This document shows, one piece after another, positions 1-9,481 of a DNA stretch of 26,760 bases. Position numbers and translations under genes: made by a program. This DNA is from a virus. Within the stretch, counting starts at the first letter, position 1, and each line of letters starts with the position of its first letter. The DNA lies in the IMG/VR virus record IMGVR_UViG_3300024346_000429, positions 1 to 26,760 of that record. One strand, 5' to 3'. The notes below the pieces were generated by a model that had not been told where the DNA came from, ran no database searches, and saw only the letters and a program-made list of their open reading frames with translations.

Positions 1-1291
1 TTTTGCCTTGCGCATCGTACACATAACCACCCGTCTTGCGTGCAGATTGACGCAACACATCTGTTACTTGTGCCTCTGTTAGAGCAGGATTTGCAAGTAT
101 CACACTACCTGCTATTGCAGCCATCACCGGGCATGAACATGATGTTCCACTGAAGTTAGTATAGTTGCTTGTTGCGTTGTAACCAAATGCACCCATGCGA
201 TCAGTTGTAGGGCATCCAACACCGGGTGTTGCAGCAAATGTTTTTGGTCCGTAATTACTAAAAGTTGCACGTGTGTTTGTAGTGGTTGATGCACCAACTG
301 CATGTACCATCGGATAGATAGCCGGTGCTTGTGTAAAGTTGCCGTTGTTTTGATTGCCACTACTTGCAAAAATCGGAATGCCTTTGCCACCACGACCAAA
401 TGTCTTTGCAGCTGTAAGTCCATTTTGGAATAACGGATAGCTTGTAGTGCCACCGCCACCCCATGACATTGATACAGCTACACAATTCACGTTGGCTATT
501 GCTTTATTGATTGCACGTGTTACGATGGTATCGGATGTGCCGAAGCTACCACCTGCTGTGCTGCCATAACCAATGTGCAAAAATTGCACTTTCAATTTAT
601 TGTTGCCAAGTGATGAAACACCTATGCCGTTATCTGTGCTTGCGCATATCAATCCACTGCAACAAGTGCCATGCTTTTCAAATTCACTTGCAGGTCGAAC
701 ATCTGCTGCATCCGTTACGCAGTTCCAACTAGTAGCACTAATAGTACCTACCAAGTCTTCGTGATCCACCTCACAACCAATGTCAAGTACTGCAACTTCA
801 CCATAGGCATTTGCACCAATTAGTGACCATGCTTCTTTTGCTTTTGCATTTGGTAAGTGCCACTGCGCATCGTATGCGTATGCATCTGCATCCACTGCAA
901 ATTGCTGTATGTAATCAGGCTCAACACTGATAAACAATTTACTGCTCATCATTGCTAAATAAAATTCATCATAACTTGAAAAGGCAGGTACTTCAACAAA
1001 GAATGTTTTAGTGATTTCAAATTCATCCACTATAACTACTCTGTTTTTTTGCAGGTAAGCATGAGCAGCTTTGTAGTCGTTGGCAATAGCAATAGCAAGT
1101 CCCGTTGGTATGTTGTCTTGTGCCTTGTCTATTTCATATGCCTGCGATACTTTGGTAGCATTAGCCTTAACAGGTTGTGAATCTTGGAACACAATGATGT
1201 TGAATGGCTCATGAATAGCAACCACATTGCTCTTTGTTTTGTTTTTTTCAAATGACGATTTGTCTTTGAACTTAACTGCATTTATTTTCAT
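1..1291 (-). CDS. Subtilisin-family (S8) serine protease, C-terminus cut by the window edge
   Basis: The frame is open from an ATG at 1291 to the left edge, giving 430 residues without a stop. The S8 signatures are complete and in the right order. The catalytic Asp is D170 in VAVLDIGCEVDHEDL, the His is H207 in KHGTCCSGLI, the oxyanion Asn is N313 in FASSGNQNN, and the Ser is S384 in FSGTSCSCPVMAAIAG. About 145 residues precede the catalytic domain and look like a subtilase propeptide region (VEPDYIQQF followed by AQWHL). I see no signal peptide, so the enzyme probably acts in the host cytoplasm or in the virion. Its start overlaps the prohead protease stop by ATGA, which places it in the late structural operon. 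The family assignment is firm. A role in head or tail processing is inference from position. The residues after the Ser motif that lie beyond the window are unknown. Confidence 0.93.
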   Translation of the reverse strand, partial: MKINAVKFKDKSSFEKNKTKSNVVAIHEPFNIIVFQDSQPVKANATKVSQAYEIDKAQDNIPTGLAIAIANDYKAAHAYLQKNRVVIVDEFEITKTFFVEVPAFSSYDEFYLAMMSSKLFISVEPDYIQQFAVDADAYAYDAQWHLPNAKAKEAWSLIGANAYGEVAVLDIGCEVDHEDLVGTISATSWNCVTDAADVRPASEFEKHGTCCSGLICASTDNGIGVSSLGNNKLKVQFLHIGYGSTAGGSFGTSDTIVTRAINKAIANVNCVAVSMSWGGGGTTSYPLFQNGLTAAKTFGRGGKGIPIFASSGNQNNGNFTQAPAIYPMVHAVGASTTTNTRATFSNYGPKTFAATPGVGCPTTDRMGAFGYNATSNYTNFSGTSCSCPVMAAIAGSVILANPALTEAQVTDVLRQSARKTGGYVYDAQGK

Positions 1292-1884
1292 TTGGATGGG
1301 TTTACACTTTTCAATAGTTGATCTAACTCATGGACCAATTCAGCCTCGTAGTTTTTTACACCTGCCATAGCCACACCAACTTCATTGAAGAAGCCTTCTA
1401 TGCTGTAACCTTTTACCTTGCCTTCTTTCACATCTTGCCACACGCTGTCATCGTCTACGTGCGTACCAATAAACCATGTGCCATCAGGCAAATCATTCAA
1501 GCCAAGTTCAATGCTCTTATCGTTCTTGCCTTCCTTTATCCATGATTCAACTACGGTCACACCCGTGACTGGTATCTCGTGTTGCAAGTTGGTGGTGTGT
1601 TGCAGATTCTTTTTGAAAAACTGATGTGCCACCTGTTGCACTGTTGCCTTTTCAAAGTACACATAGTAAGGTTCGTTATTCTCATCATAGCGCAGTATCT
1701 CCCTATCAGGTATCAATGCAGCACCATACATCATGCGCCTTTCTTTGTCCACTTTTGCAAGCTGCATTTTGCTTAACGCAATCCAGTTCTCTTCGATGGC
1801 AGGTGTGTCAACCAAACCCATTGCAGTGATGCCAAGTCTACCCTCTGCATCTATCACACATTTAACTACTTTTCTTTTTTCCAT
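1288..1884 (-). CDS. Prohead maturation protease, XkdF-like (S78 type)
   Basis: 198 residues resembling the putative phage serine protease XkdF (Peptidase_S78_2), which cleaves scaffold and capsid during head maturation. Visible signatures are GLVDTPAI near residue 23, GAALIPDREILR near 54, YYVYF near 73, the histidines H87, H96 and H102 (the last in LQHE), VVESW near 111, and GTWFIGTHVDDDSVW followed by KGYSIEGFF. By analogy with S78 proteases, H102 and S161 (GYS) are the candidate catalytic pair. It lies 18 bases after the tape measure stop and overlaps the subtilase gene by ATGA. A prohead protease usually precedes scaffold and major capsid genes, so those probably lie left of the window. 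The family is fairly sure; the catalytic residues are inferred. Confidence 0.8.
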   Translation of the reverse strand: MEKRKVVKCVIDAEGRLGITAMGLVDTPAIEENWIALSKMQLAKVDKERRMMYGAALIPDREILRYDENNEPYYVYFEKATVQQVAHQFFKKNLQHTTNLQHEIPVTGVTVVESWIKEGKNDKSIELGLNDLPDGTWFIGTHVDDDSVWQDVKEGKVKGYSIEGFFNEVGVAMAGVKNYEAELVHELDQLLKSVNPSK

Positions 1885-1888
1885 ATTA

Positions 1889-1920
1889 CAAATATATTTT
1901 ATTTATCCGATACGTGACAA
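1889..1920 (-). promoter_or_regulatory. Possible weak internal promoter before the protease genes
   Basis: On the minus strand a TATATTTG (1896 to 1889) fits the Bacteroidota -7 element, with TTG at 1920 to 1918, but the spacer is 21 bases rather than the 19 seen at the three better promoters. A start would fall close to the protease ATG at 1884, making the mRNA nearly leaderless. The match may simply be the AT-rich ribosome-binding region usual in this phylum. Confidence 0.25.
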
Positions 1921-4341
1921 GTCCTCAACCTTTGTGCGCACTTCTTGTTGTGATGCCACGTCACCTGCAAGCACATACGCACGTGGTGTAACTTGGTCAG
2001 GTCTGTCTTGTAAGAATGATGAAGCAAGTGGATTGAACTGCGCAGGTTGTGACCCTGTGTCACCGCCACCGCCACCGCCTATTGATGGTGGGGGGGATGA
2101 TGATGATGAGCCGGGTGATTCGTATTTAGTCGCAGCAATTTTTGCTATGCTTGCTAATCCAGTTGCAGCAGCAAATGCAGCAGACGCAATACCAACAGGA
2201 TTCGGCACAGCTAATATAGCAAGTGGTGCTGCTGCTATTGACGCAGTCACCGCTTTGGCTGCATCCATTGTAGCACCTGCAAGTTGTAGCTTTTTATTTA
2301 GTTGGAATTGCTTTTTAAAAAGTGCTTCCTCTTCTTTGCTACCCTTTTTTACTTTGGCTAACTTGTTTGCAAACGCTGCATCACTGATGCCTTGTATTGC
2401 ATTGACTGCACCTTGCGCTAATTCAATGCCCTGATTAACTGTGGCTAATTGCTCTTGTCTTTTTTTCTCTTCTTCAGTTAGTGCTATGGCAGCAGCCTCA
2501 TCTGCATTTGCTTGTTTTACTGCATTGACTTCTTCACCTTGTTGCTTTTCTATGGCAACCACATCTATTGCCTGTGCTTCTTCACCCGGCTTTAACGATG
2601 CATTGAATGCTTCTGCTGCTGCAAGTAGCTTTGCATACTTTTCTTTTACCGCTAATTCTTCTTTCTCATTATCACTTAGACTGTCTAACAAATTTTGATT
2701 TTGCAGTGCAGCTAATTCGTTGTAGTAATTATCCGAAAGTGCTAATCTTTTTGCTGCTTCATCTTGCGCTGCTTTTGTCCTTTCTTGTTCATGCTCTTCA
2801 AATGATTTTAGCAAGTCATCAAACAATGCCTCTTCTTCTTTGGCTAGGTCTTGTGCTATTTTTAATTTAGCATCGGCTTCTGCCTTAGCATCATCTGCTG
2901 CCTTTTTTGCTGCTGCTTTATTTTTTGCGTCACGTGCATTCAACAATCCATCACGTGTGTTTTCTAAATCCGTTACTCCTTTTTTCGCTGCTTCTGTTGC
3001 TTCTTTAGTTTCCTTTTCTACTTTGGCAGGATCAAACAATAAGTTTGAAACGGAATCCGTAAACTTATTTCTAAGATTGCCAACTTTTGCAAAGGTTTCA
3101 TCAGTAATAAATCCCGCTTTATTCAAGCCTTCGGTAAGCAAATCAACACCTGCTAAAAGAGCAGTAAGTGGTAACGAAACAAAATTTAAAAGTCCTTCTA
3201 AAATTTCTTTGTTTCTTTTCGCTGCATCTATCTGTCCTTGTGCCTGCGCTTCTGTTGTTTCCGCTGTTACTTTTGCTGTAAGTATTGCAAAGTCTAATGC
3301 TTCTAACTTTTTTTGCAGTATCTCTTCCTCAGTAAAGCCTTGCCTTTTTAGTGATTCCTCCTGCTGACCTATTGCATCAAATTGTTGTTTCGCCTGTGCA
3401 GTTTTTTCTTTTTGTATTTCTAATAGTGCTTGGTCTGCATCTGTCACACCATCAATTAATGATAGCAATTCTTTTGAATAAACAACAGCAAGTGCAATGG
3501 CTGCACCAATTAAGAATATCGGGTTTGTAAGTAGTGCCTTACCAACTGCACCCAGTGCGCTACCTATACCTTTGATGCCTTTAGTAATATCACCCGGCTT
3601 AATGTCACCAATGTTTTGCGCAAGTAGTTTTGCACCTTCTGCTGCACCTTCAAAGTCAAGTGATGCAATGCGTGATGTGACAAGTCCAAGTGATCCACCT
3701 ACACGCTCAAATGCACCACCTGCTTGTGTACCTACTGCCTGTGCAGCGTCTTGTATTTTGTCTTTCAGTATACCCGCTTCTTGCGACAACTCACGATACT
3801 TTGTGCTATCGGGTTCTGTGTTTGCAAGTTCAGCCTGCAGTTCACGCAGCTGTGCTTTGAGTGACTTGCTCGATGCAACTACATTTTCTTCTTCTACTGC
3901 CAACTCTTTGAAGTCAGTGCTTGCAGTTTCAATACTTGACGTGTCAACTTTCGTGTCTTTTAGTTCTGCATTCAGTTGGTCAGTTGCAGTTGCTAATTGC
4001 GTGACAGGTGCAACAGCTTGTTCAACAGCATCACCGACCTTCTCAATGCTCTTAGCTGCATCACCTGCATCTATGTTTTGTAAGGCACTACCTATCTCAT
4101 CAATCTTGCCCGTTTCAATCTGCGTGATTGTACTCTCAAGTGTTTTGATTTGCGCATTGACATCAGTGAATGCTTGCGTGTTTGGATCAAGATTTTGTAG
4201 CTGTGTATCTAAGCTAACAAGCTGCGCATACATCGCATCTAGTGACGCAGTGGTTGCATTGATTCCCACATTCAACTGTTGCAGATTTTGCTCTGCTGCA
4301 CTTGTGTCAATTACAAAGGTCCTTACAATAGGTGCTGCCAT
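1903..4341 (-). CDS. Tape measure protein
   Basis: 812 residues, mostly helical and coiled-coil, rich in Ala, Gln, Lys and Glu. There is one hydrophobic segment at about residues 271 to 289 (NPIFLIGAAIALAVVYSKE) and a second apolar Ala-rich stretch near 700 to 740 (VTASIAAAPLAILAVPNP). The C-terminus has a Ser/Pro/Gly linker (SSSSSPPPSIGGGGGG). This layout is typical of tape measure proteins, which fill the tail tube, set its length and help DNA enter the cell. At the usual 0.15 nm per residue it implies a tail of about 120 nm, which fits a siphovirus (an inference). The start ATG overlaps the stop of the 57-residue membrane protein gene as TAATG. It is followed directly by the prohead protease, an unusual order. 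Confidence 0.85.
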   Translation of the reverse strand: MAAPIVRTFVIDTSAAEQNLQQLNVGINATTASLDAMYAQLVSLDTQLQNLDPNTQAFTDVNAQIKTLESTITQIETGKIDEIGSALQNIDAGDAAKSIEKVGDAVEQAVAPVTQLATATDQLNAELKDTKVDTSSIETASTDFKELAVEEENVVASSKSLKAQLRELQAELANTEPDSTKYRELSQEAGILKDKIQDAAQAVGTQAGGAFERVGGSLGLVTSRIASLDFEGAAEGAKLLAQNIGDIKPGDITKGIKGIGSALGAVGKALLTNPIFLIGAAIALAVVYSKELLSLIDGVTDADQALLEIQKEKTAQAKQQFDAIGQQEESLKRQGFTEEEILQKKLEALDFAILTAKVTAETTEAQAQGQIDAAKRNKEILEGLLNFVSLPLTALLAGVDLLTEGLNKAGFITDETFAKVGNLRNKFTDSVSNLLFDPAKVEKETKEATEAAKKGVTDLENTRDGLLNARDAKNKAAAKKAADDAKAEADAKLKIAQDLAKEEEALFDDLLKSFEEHEQERTKAAQDEAAKRLALSDNYYNELAALQNQNLLDSLSDNEKEELAVKEKYAKLLAAAEAFNASLKPGEEAQAIDVVAIEKQQGEEVNAVKQANADEAAAIALTEEEKKRQEQLATVNQGIELAQGAVNAIQGISDAAFANKLAKVKKGSKEEEALFKKQFQLNKKLQLAGATMDAAKAVTASIAAAPLAILAVPNPVGIASAAFAAATGLASIAKIAATKYESPGSSSSSPPPSIGGGGGGDTGSQPAQFNPLASSFLQDRPDQVTPRAYVLAGDVASQQEVRTKVEDLSRIG

Positions 4342-4514
4342 TAGTAGATAAGTTTAGATAGTAAATAGATAAGTCCGAAAAACAATAAAGTGCGCCACAC
4401 GTATAGCGTAATAAACCACAGCACACGCTGCCACCTGCGTAGTGAATGATTGTGTTCTGCCTTTGCGTTAATGCCTAATTGAAGATAGCGCATTGTGTTT
4501 TTAATTGAATCCAT
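4341..4514 (-). CDS. Small membrane protein, 57 residues
   Basis: The ORF starts MDSIKNTMRY and has a basic stretch (HSLRRWQR) followed by a hydrophobic segment at about residues 31 to 52 (VLWFITLYVW, then TLLFFGLIYLLS). It is probably a single-pass protein with the N-terminus in the cytoplasm. Both ends are TAATG overlaps, upstream with the 1054-residue tail protein and downstream with the tape measure gene, so it is almost certainly translated by coupling. I do not recognise the family. Lying directly before the tape measure gene, it could be a tail-assembly or injection accessory, but nothing in the sequence proves this. Confidence 0.75.
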   Translation of the reverse strand: MDSIKNTMRYLQLGINAKAEHNHSLRRWQRVLWFITLYVWRTLLFFGLIYLLSKLIY

Positions 4515-7500
4515 TATGCTATTTTGTTTTGTTGGTATTGTAGTGAAGTAGTCATGATAAAAGCTGTTGGATATGCGCCACCTGTTACTGTTATATTTAT
4601 GCGATGCTCATCGGTGTTTGTGACTGTATCAATGCCAAAGGTGAACACGTATGCGCCTATCGCACCTATCGTGCTAAGTGTAGTGATTGCACTGGCACTT
4701 GCTGCGCCACCTATCTTGGTAAGTGAAAAGTGATGCAGTGATATTTCACTATCACCTGCTGCATCTCTAATTGTTACATTTAACACGCAACCCCACAACG
4801 TGTCATCGGGCATGTCTATGTATTCACCTGCCACACCTTCAATATACAAATCTGTAACTTGACCTGATGCGCTAATAGTTGGATAGCGTTGTAAAGCAAA
4901 CTGACCAAACTGCGACCATCCATCTTCGGTTGCTGCAGGATTGCCTGCACGATAGCCACCACCTACGTGAATGCCCGGTAGATTAGTCGTAACATTTTTA
5001 CCTAACAAATTGCTACCGCGAACATCCTTTGACAATATCAAACGCTCACCAACTGCAAGCATGTTTTGATTGTCTAAGTCAATACTTACATCTGTACCAT
5101 TGATCACGGAATTTAACACGCCACGTGTTTGTTCAGCAGTAGGTGTATCACGCACTGCAGGTGTGGTAGTGCTACCTCCTATGCTGTTTGGTCGCGTGTT
5201 GCCATTAGATGTGAATGCCCAACAGATCGTTGTTGCCTCATCCCAGTTGTAGCCATAGCGTGTGCAACAGTCTTGTGTGGATGCAACAGGATCACCCGCT
5301 GCGTCAATAAAGTTCACTTCACCATTGGTTGAAATAGTGTTAGGTGTAGATGCGCAGTCTTCTAAGTCCTCTAAAAACTTTAGCAACTTTACCTTAGTAC
5401 TTTCTACATCACCCACCTTGTAATCACTAACCTCAAGTATGCGCCAATAGGCATCTTGAATCCATATCTTGTCGCTAAATTGAAAAGTAACAATGTCCTT
5501 TAGTGACAGCGCAAATGATGCTTCCATGATGCGTGCATCAGGTGAATAAAGCGAGTTCATGTAAGTGCGCCAGTACTGATTAAATAAGTTGTTGTATGGG
5601 TTAGCAGTGATGTTATACGGTGGTACTTCAGGTGCCCAGTTCAAATCGACATCGTCTAAATCTGCTATGACTTGGCTGTAGTGATTTAGCACTGGTGTAG
5701 TGGTCACTACGGGAAAGCCTGTGTTGTCGTTTAGCAATTCGATATTGATGTCACCTGCATGAAACAAACAACGCATGCCCGGTGGTACAAATTCCAACTG
5801 CTCATTGATAAACATCGGAATGATGACTGTGCTACCATTAACAACACCACATGGTGTGGATTGCATTGTAAGCTGCACCTTCTGTTCACCTATTGCAAAG
5901 TCACTTGGTGCAATATCAGGGTTGACCGTGTAGCCTATCTGCTCGTAGTCACCATACACACGCTTCACATTCACATACTGCTTACTTATGATGTCAGTAC
6001 CTGCCGTATATGTAAATTGAAACTTTGATTTCTGCAAGTCAACACCACTACTTATTGTCACATCTTTTGAAATGTCGAGCTTGCTTGTCCAGTCTAATAC
6101 ATTGCCACTACCTAAGTAACTATTTTGAGGCACTATGTATATCTTATTTGCTATTGCCCTATCAGATACCACAACGCAATTGTGCATCTTGATTATATCG
6201 GTCACAAAGTCAATTTGCTTCACATCGGGCGCACTCAAGTCATAGAATATAGTTTGCCCATAGTGCAAGTCAGTTAATACTAATTCAAAAATTGAAGTCT
6301 CAAAAGTTCCATCACCTGCAACCAAAGTGACAGTAGGCGTAAGGTTGTTTCTCTTCATCTTTAATTGCACAACGCTCGCTGCATTTATGCCTATGCGATA
6401 TGTGCCGTCAATAATTTGATTATCGAACACATTAAAATTTTGAAGGAAGATGAGTACACCATCAATATCTAAAAAGTACGATACGTTATTAAATCCATTG
6501 TCTGCAACCTCAAACTTGTTGCGGAATCTGAAAGTATAAAAGCCATCTGCTGGCGTGGTGTATGATGCAGTGCCTGTGTTGTAGTCACCATTGTTGTCAA
6601 ATATCTCAACGTCTAAATTGATTTGCGTTGCACTCATTGCCAAAGATGCGCTAGCATTGTTGTACACCCGAAAGAAATACGCATTGAATGAATCACTGGC
6701 TACATTGGTCTTGTTATTTAACCAAGGCATGTGATAGGTTGAAAGTATATTTAACAATGTACCTGCCACAAGTTCAAAGCCTGCGTCTTTTATTATTTGC
6801 TCAAATAAATAATCATAACGCACTGCAGGTGTTAGGTCCGATGGGTACACTGGATTGTCAAAGTCAAATAGACTGCGTGTATTCAATTCATTTGTCTCAC
6901 TCCATAGTTCACCACGCTCAAGCAATGTCCAAATACGTTCGTTTGTTGGATCAGTTACGTTATCATAGTTGATGACTTCATTTAAGTTAGGCAGGTCAGT
7001 GATGTCCTTTAGTTTTTTTTCACCGATGTTCCGTACAAGGTCAGGTGTTTCTGCATAGAACGCTACCTCAACTTCATTGATGCGATTAAGTTGCTTGTAT
7101 ATCTTGCGCACACGAATGTAGCCAGTAGCAATCGGCAAAGTGTCCACACGTATTTCAGCAGGTAACTTGTAGTGAAAGTAATTTGATGCGCCTGCATCCA
7201 CATTAACATCAAACAATGCACCGAGTGCAAGTTGGTTTGTTGCACTGAATGGTATTCTGAACTCGCGACTGAATGCACCTTGCGCTGTGAATGTGTTTAG
7301 GTCCTGAAATTTCCAGTTCTGTGATATGCTTTCATTCTCAAACAAATCTAAATAGCTTTCACCGCCAACAACAAGCATGAAATAACCACCTGCAGCTGCT
7401 GAATAATCTTGCGCCCATGTACCGCCAAAGTTTAAACGTGTTTGACCAACAACAGGTGAATCAATAACGGGATTGCTGTTTAATGTTTTGACTACACTTT

Positions 7501-7678
7501 GACCTATTGAATTGAAGATAGTAAGCGAATCACCTGAAACCAATGCAGCCACTTCATTGCTGCTTGTTACAATCAATCGTGATAGCGAACCAATGCCCAC
7601 ATAGATGGGATTGTTTGATATACTCGCAATCTCTGTAGGTACTTCGCTGTTGACTATTAGTTGTACTTCTCCGTTCAT
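4514..7678 (-). CDS. Large tail-tip or hub-like structural protein
   Basis: 1054 residues. The N-terminal half has features I associate with tail proteins of Bacteroidota phages: YIRVRKIYKQLNRINEVEV near 190, then EVAFYAETPDLVRNIGEKKL, a beta-rich middle, and a segment with KQIDFVTDIIKMHNC followed by VLDWTSKLDISKDV. A Cys-rich patch follows (QDCCTRYGYNWDEATTICW, about residues 815 to 835), and then a beta-rich C-terminal domain of about 200 residues rich in Gly, Thr and Ala, like fibre or receptor-binding domains. It starts two bases after the 427-residue gene and ends in TAATG with the membrane protein gene. Tail tip or baseplate hub is the best reading from size and position. No enzymatic motif was seen, and the specific role is inferred. 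Confidence 0.6.
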   Translation of the reverse strand: MNGEVQLIVNSEVPTEIASISNNPIYVGIGSLSRLIVTSSNEVAALVSGDSLTIFNSIGQSVVKTLNSNPVIDSPVVGQTRLNFGGTWAQDYSAAAGGYFMLVVGGESYLDLFENESISQNWKFQDLNTFTAQGAFSREFRIPFSATNQLALGALFDVNVDAGASNYFHYKLPAEIRVDTLPIATGYIRVRKIYKQLNRINEVEVAFYAETPDLVRNIGEKKLKDITDLPNLNEVINYDNVTDPTNERIWTLLERGELWSETNELNTRSLFDFDNPVYPSDLTPAVRYDYLFEQIIKDAGFELVAGTLLNILSTYHMPWLNNKTNVASDSFNAYFFRVYNNASASLAMSATQINLDVEIFDNNGDYNTGTASYTTPADGFYTFRFRNKFEVADNGFNNVSYFLDIDGVLIFLQNFNVFDNQIIDGTYRIGINAASVVQLKMKRNNLTPTVTLVAGDGTFETSIFELVLTDLHYGQTIFYDLSAPDVKQIDFVTDIIKMHNCVVVSDRAIANKIYIVPQNSYLGSGNVLDWTSKLDISKDVTISSGVDLQKSKFQFTYTAGTDIISKQYVNVKRVYGDYEQIGYTVNPDIAPSDFAIGEQKVQLTMQSTPCGVVNGSTVIIPMFINEQLEFVPPGMRCLFHAGDINIELLNDNTGFPVVTTTPVLNHYSQVIADLDDVDLNWAPEVPPYNITANPYNNLFNQYWRTYMNSLYSPDARIMEASFALSLKDIVTFQFSDKIWIQDAYWRILEVSDYKVGDVESTKVKLLKFLEDLEDCASTPNTISTNGEVNFIDAAGDPVASTQDCCTRYGYNWDEATTICWAFTSNGNTRPNSIGGSTTTPAVRDTPTAEQTRGVLNSVINGTDVSIDLDNQNMLAVGERLILSKDVRGSNLLGKNVTTNLPGIHVGGGYRAGNPAATEDGWSQFGQFALQRYPTISASGQVTDLYIEGVAGEYIDMPDDTLWGCVLNVTIRDAAGDSEISLHHFSLTKIGGAASASAITTLSTIGAIGAYVFTFGIDTVTNTDEHRINITVTGGAYPTAFIMTTSLQYQQNKIA

Positions 7679-7679
7679 G

Positions 7680-8963
7680 TTATGTGTTGTATTGATTAGA
7701 CATGCGAACTTTCAAAGTCACGTTGTATAGCTTGCCGTCACTTGTACGCTTTTCTACATAGCTTGTGTCATCTATGTTCACAGGTATCTCAATGAACTTG
7801 CTATCGTATTCTGTTAGCCATGTGACTTGGTTGGATGCAAGCAATGATCGTAGTAAAATAAATTCACCTTCTGTTATATAATCCGATGTGACAGTTAGCA
7901 CTTGTTGCACTAAGTTTTGGCGTTGTGTTAGCGTCCTATCGTTGGCGGTAAATATGGAAGTGCTACCATTGAACAACACTTTGCGGAATGTCTTGCGCTC
8001 AATCTCATTTGTTATCTCTGACTTCTTTGTAAAGTTGAAATAGTCCCAACCGCCACGACTATTGACCCAACCTAATCTGATATTATCAAAGTTGCAATCT
8101 GCCTGCCCGTAGTCGTGTGTGTTGTAAAATATGTATGATTCACTTTTGCCAGTAACACTATTCAATACGGCAACTGTGTAGCATCTCCAGTTAGCAAACA
8201 ACGAAGGCTTCACTGTTAGTCCTGTCCAGTCATTCAAGTTAGCAGGGTACACTGGCAAGTTCTCAATATCAAAACCACTCAACATAATTGTTTCTTGTGT
8301 TGGTACACCCGTGCTGCTAAATATCGTAATAGTAAAACGATCAACTACATTGTTCGTTAGATAGGTGTCATTGCCCGGTATGGACAGCACACCATAGTCT
8401 TGTTCAAGCACAGGTATCCAAATGCTATTTGTAGCTACACCAAGTGACCATGATTCACTAAGGTAAAAAGGTGAAGTGTTGTTGTTGCGATCACTCATTG
8501 CATACGATGAAGTATTTGTAAGTGATTGCCTTACGGCAGCACCACCCGTTTGCACATTTGGCTTGTAGCCATCTATCACTTGGAAGTACCCATTAACTGC
8601 TAAGGCACTATCGCCATAAACCTCACTGCCCGGATTTTGATCTAATACACCTGCGACAATCCACCACTCAGTAAGTGTGAATGTTAGCGTCATGCCACTT
8701 GTATCTGCCTGCGTATTATCGGTTGCAAAGTGAAAGTTTTGTGGCTCATAGTTACGCATCGTGTCAAGCAATGGGTTCATGTCGAAGTACAGCCTGTCAT
8801 CAGGTGCAGGACTTAAATAGAATTGATAAGGCACTCCATTTAGTATTACTTCAACACCATACTTGAATCCAGTATTGCCAACCTCATCACTGATTGCAAC
8901 AATCATTAGCTTTTGCCCACGCAATGCCCATGTATATGGTTGGTCATTTATCGTTATTGCCAT
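7680..8963 (-). CDS. Putative tail protein (distal-tail-like)
   Basis: 427 residues, predicted largely beta. It starts MAITINDQPYTWALRGQK, close to a distal-tail style N-terminus, and has a motif I associate with Bacteroidota phage tail proteins, RLGWVNSRGGWDYFNFTKKS near residue 294, followed by IERKTFRKVLF. The C-terminus is also beta-rich. It lies between the gp10-like gene (TAATG overlap) and the 1054-residue tail protein (TAACATG). The position fits a distal tail or tail tube component, but I cannot decide between them from the sequence. No signal peptide or membrane segment. Confidence 0.55.
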   Translation of the reverse strand: MAITINDQPYTWALRGQKLMIVAISDEVGNTGFKYGVEVILNGVPYQFYLSPAPDDRLYFDMNPLLDTMRNYEPQNFHFATDNTQADTSGMTLTFTLTEWWIVAGVLDQNPGSEVYGDSALAVNGYFQVIDGYKPNVQTGGAAVRQSLTNTSSYAMSDRNNNTSPFYLSESWSLGVATNSIWIPVLEQDYGVLSIPGNDTYLTNNVVDRFTITIFSSTGVPTQETIMLSGFDIENLPVYPANLNDWTGLTVKPSLFANWRCYTVAVLNSVTGKSESYIFYNTHDYGQADCNFDNIRLGWVNSRGGWDYFNFTKKSEITNEIERKTFRKVLFNGSTSIFTANDRTLTQRQNLVQQVLTVTSDYITEGEFILLRSLLASNQVTWLTEYDSKFIEIPVNIDDTSYVEKRTSDGKLYNVTLKVRMSNQYNT

Positions 8964-9481
8964 TATCTTTTGTTTAGTAAAAATCTTTGTTCAATGCCTT
9001 TCACGTAGCCTTCAATTAACTTGTCTTTGTACTCTTCCCACGTATCGTCTACTGCTTCTTGATAGTAGTTGATGCCTTCAATACCTTTCTCACCAATGCT
9101 TTTTGCTATTGCAAATGCTGCACTTTTTATATTGCTTTCTGTTGCCTTAATAAATTGTCCTTGTCTATTGCGAAGCTTCAAAGGTTTTAATCGTATCCAT
9201 GCTTCAATAGGTTTTACTGGCGGCATCTTTGCGCCTGCTCTTCTACCAAACTCAATCACATCCGCATACTTACCTGCTTGGTCATTTGACACAGTGAAGT
9301 CAAGTGTTGGCTTGTTGTAACGGAACTTTAACTTGTAGTAAAGTGACTTTGCTAAGTGACCTGATGCATTGCGATTGACTACCTTACCACGCACCCTTCT
9401 TGTGATGCGTAGGTTGGATTGCGCGCGCTCAATTACAGCTACTGCGTATTCGTTTAGTATGTCCTCAAATGCATCTGCCAT
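8963..9481 (-). CDS. HK97 gp10-like tail completion protein
   Basis: 172 residues. The pattern YADVIEFGRRAGAKMPPVKP followed by IEAWIRLK is the core signature of the HK97 gp10 family (a tail completion or head-tail connector protein). The N-terminus is a helix with many charged residues (AVAVIERAQSNLRITRRVRG), then ASGHLAKSLYYKLKFRY, as in family members. Length is close to the family norm. Both neighbours overlap by TAATG, so it is translated as part of the chain. In this family the protein acts at the head-tail interface; here it sits among tail genes. Confidence 0.75.
   Translation of the reverse strand: MADAFEDILNEYAVAVIERAQSNLRITRRVRGKVVNRNASGHLAKSLYYKLKFRYNKPTLDFTVSNDQAGKYADVIEFGRRAGAKMPPVKPIEAWIRLKPLKLRNRQGQFIKATESNIKSAAFAIAKSIGEKGIEGINYYQEAVDDTWEEYKDKLIEGYVKGIEQRFLLNKR

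Noticed and set aside
124-459. A 111-residue minus-strand frame within the subtilase region
   Set aside because: Low-complexity His/Gln-rich product in another frame. The S8 frame carries the catalytic motifs across the same bases.
2088-2112. G-run and GAT-type repeat inside the tape measure gene
   Set aside because: It encodes the Pro/Ser/Gly linker of the protein; simple codon repetition explains it.
3497-4351. A 284-residue plus-strand open frame, and other long plus-strand frames opposite the tape measure gene
   Set aside because: Ser/Ala/Cys-rich translation typical of the antisense of an Ala/Gln-rich coiled-coil gene; no start context or motifs. The minus-strand gene explains the region.
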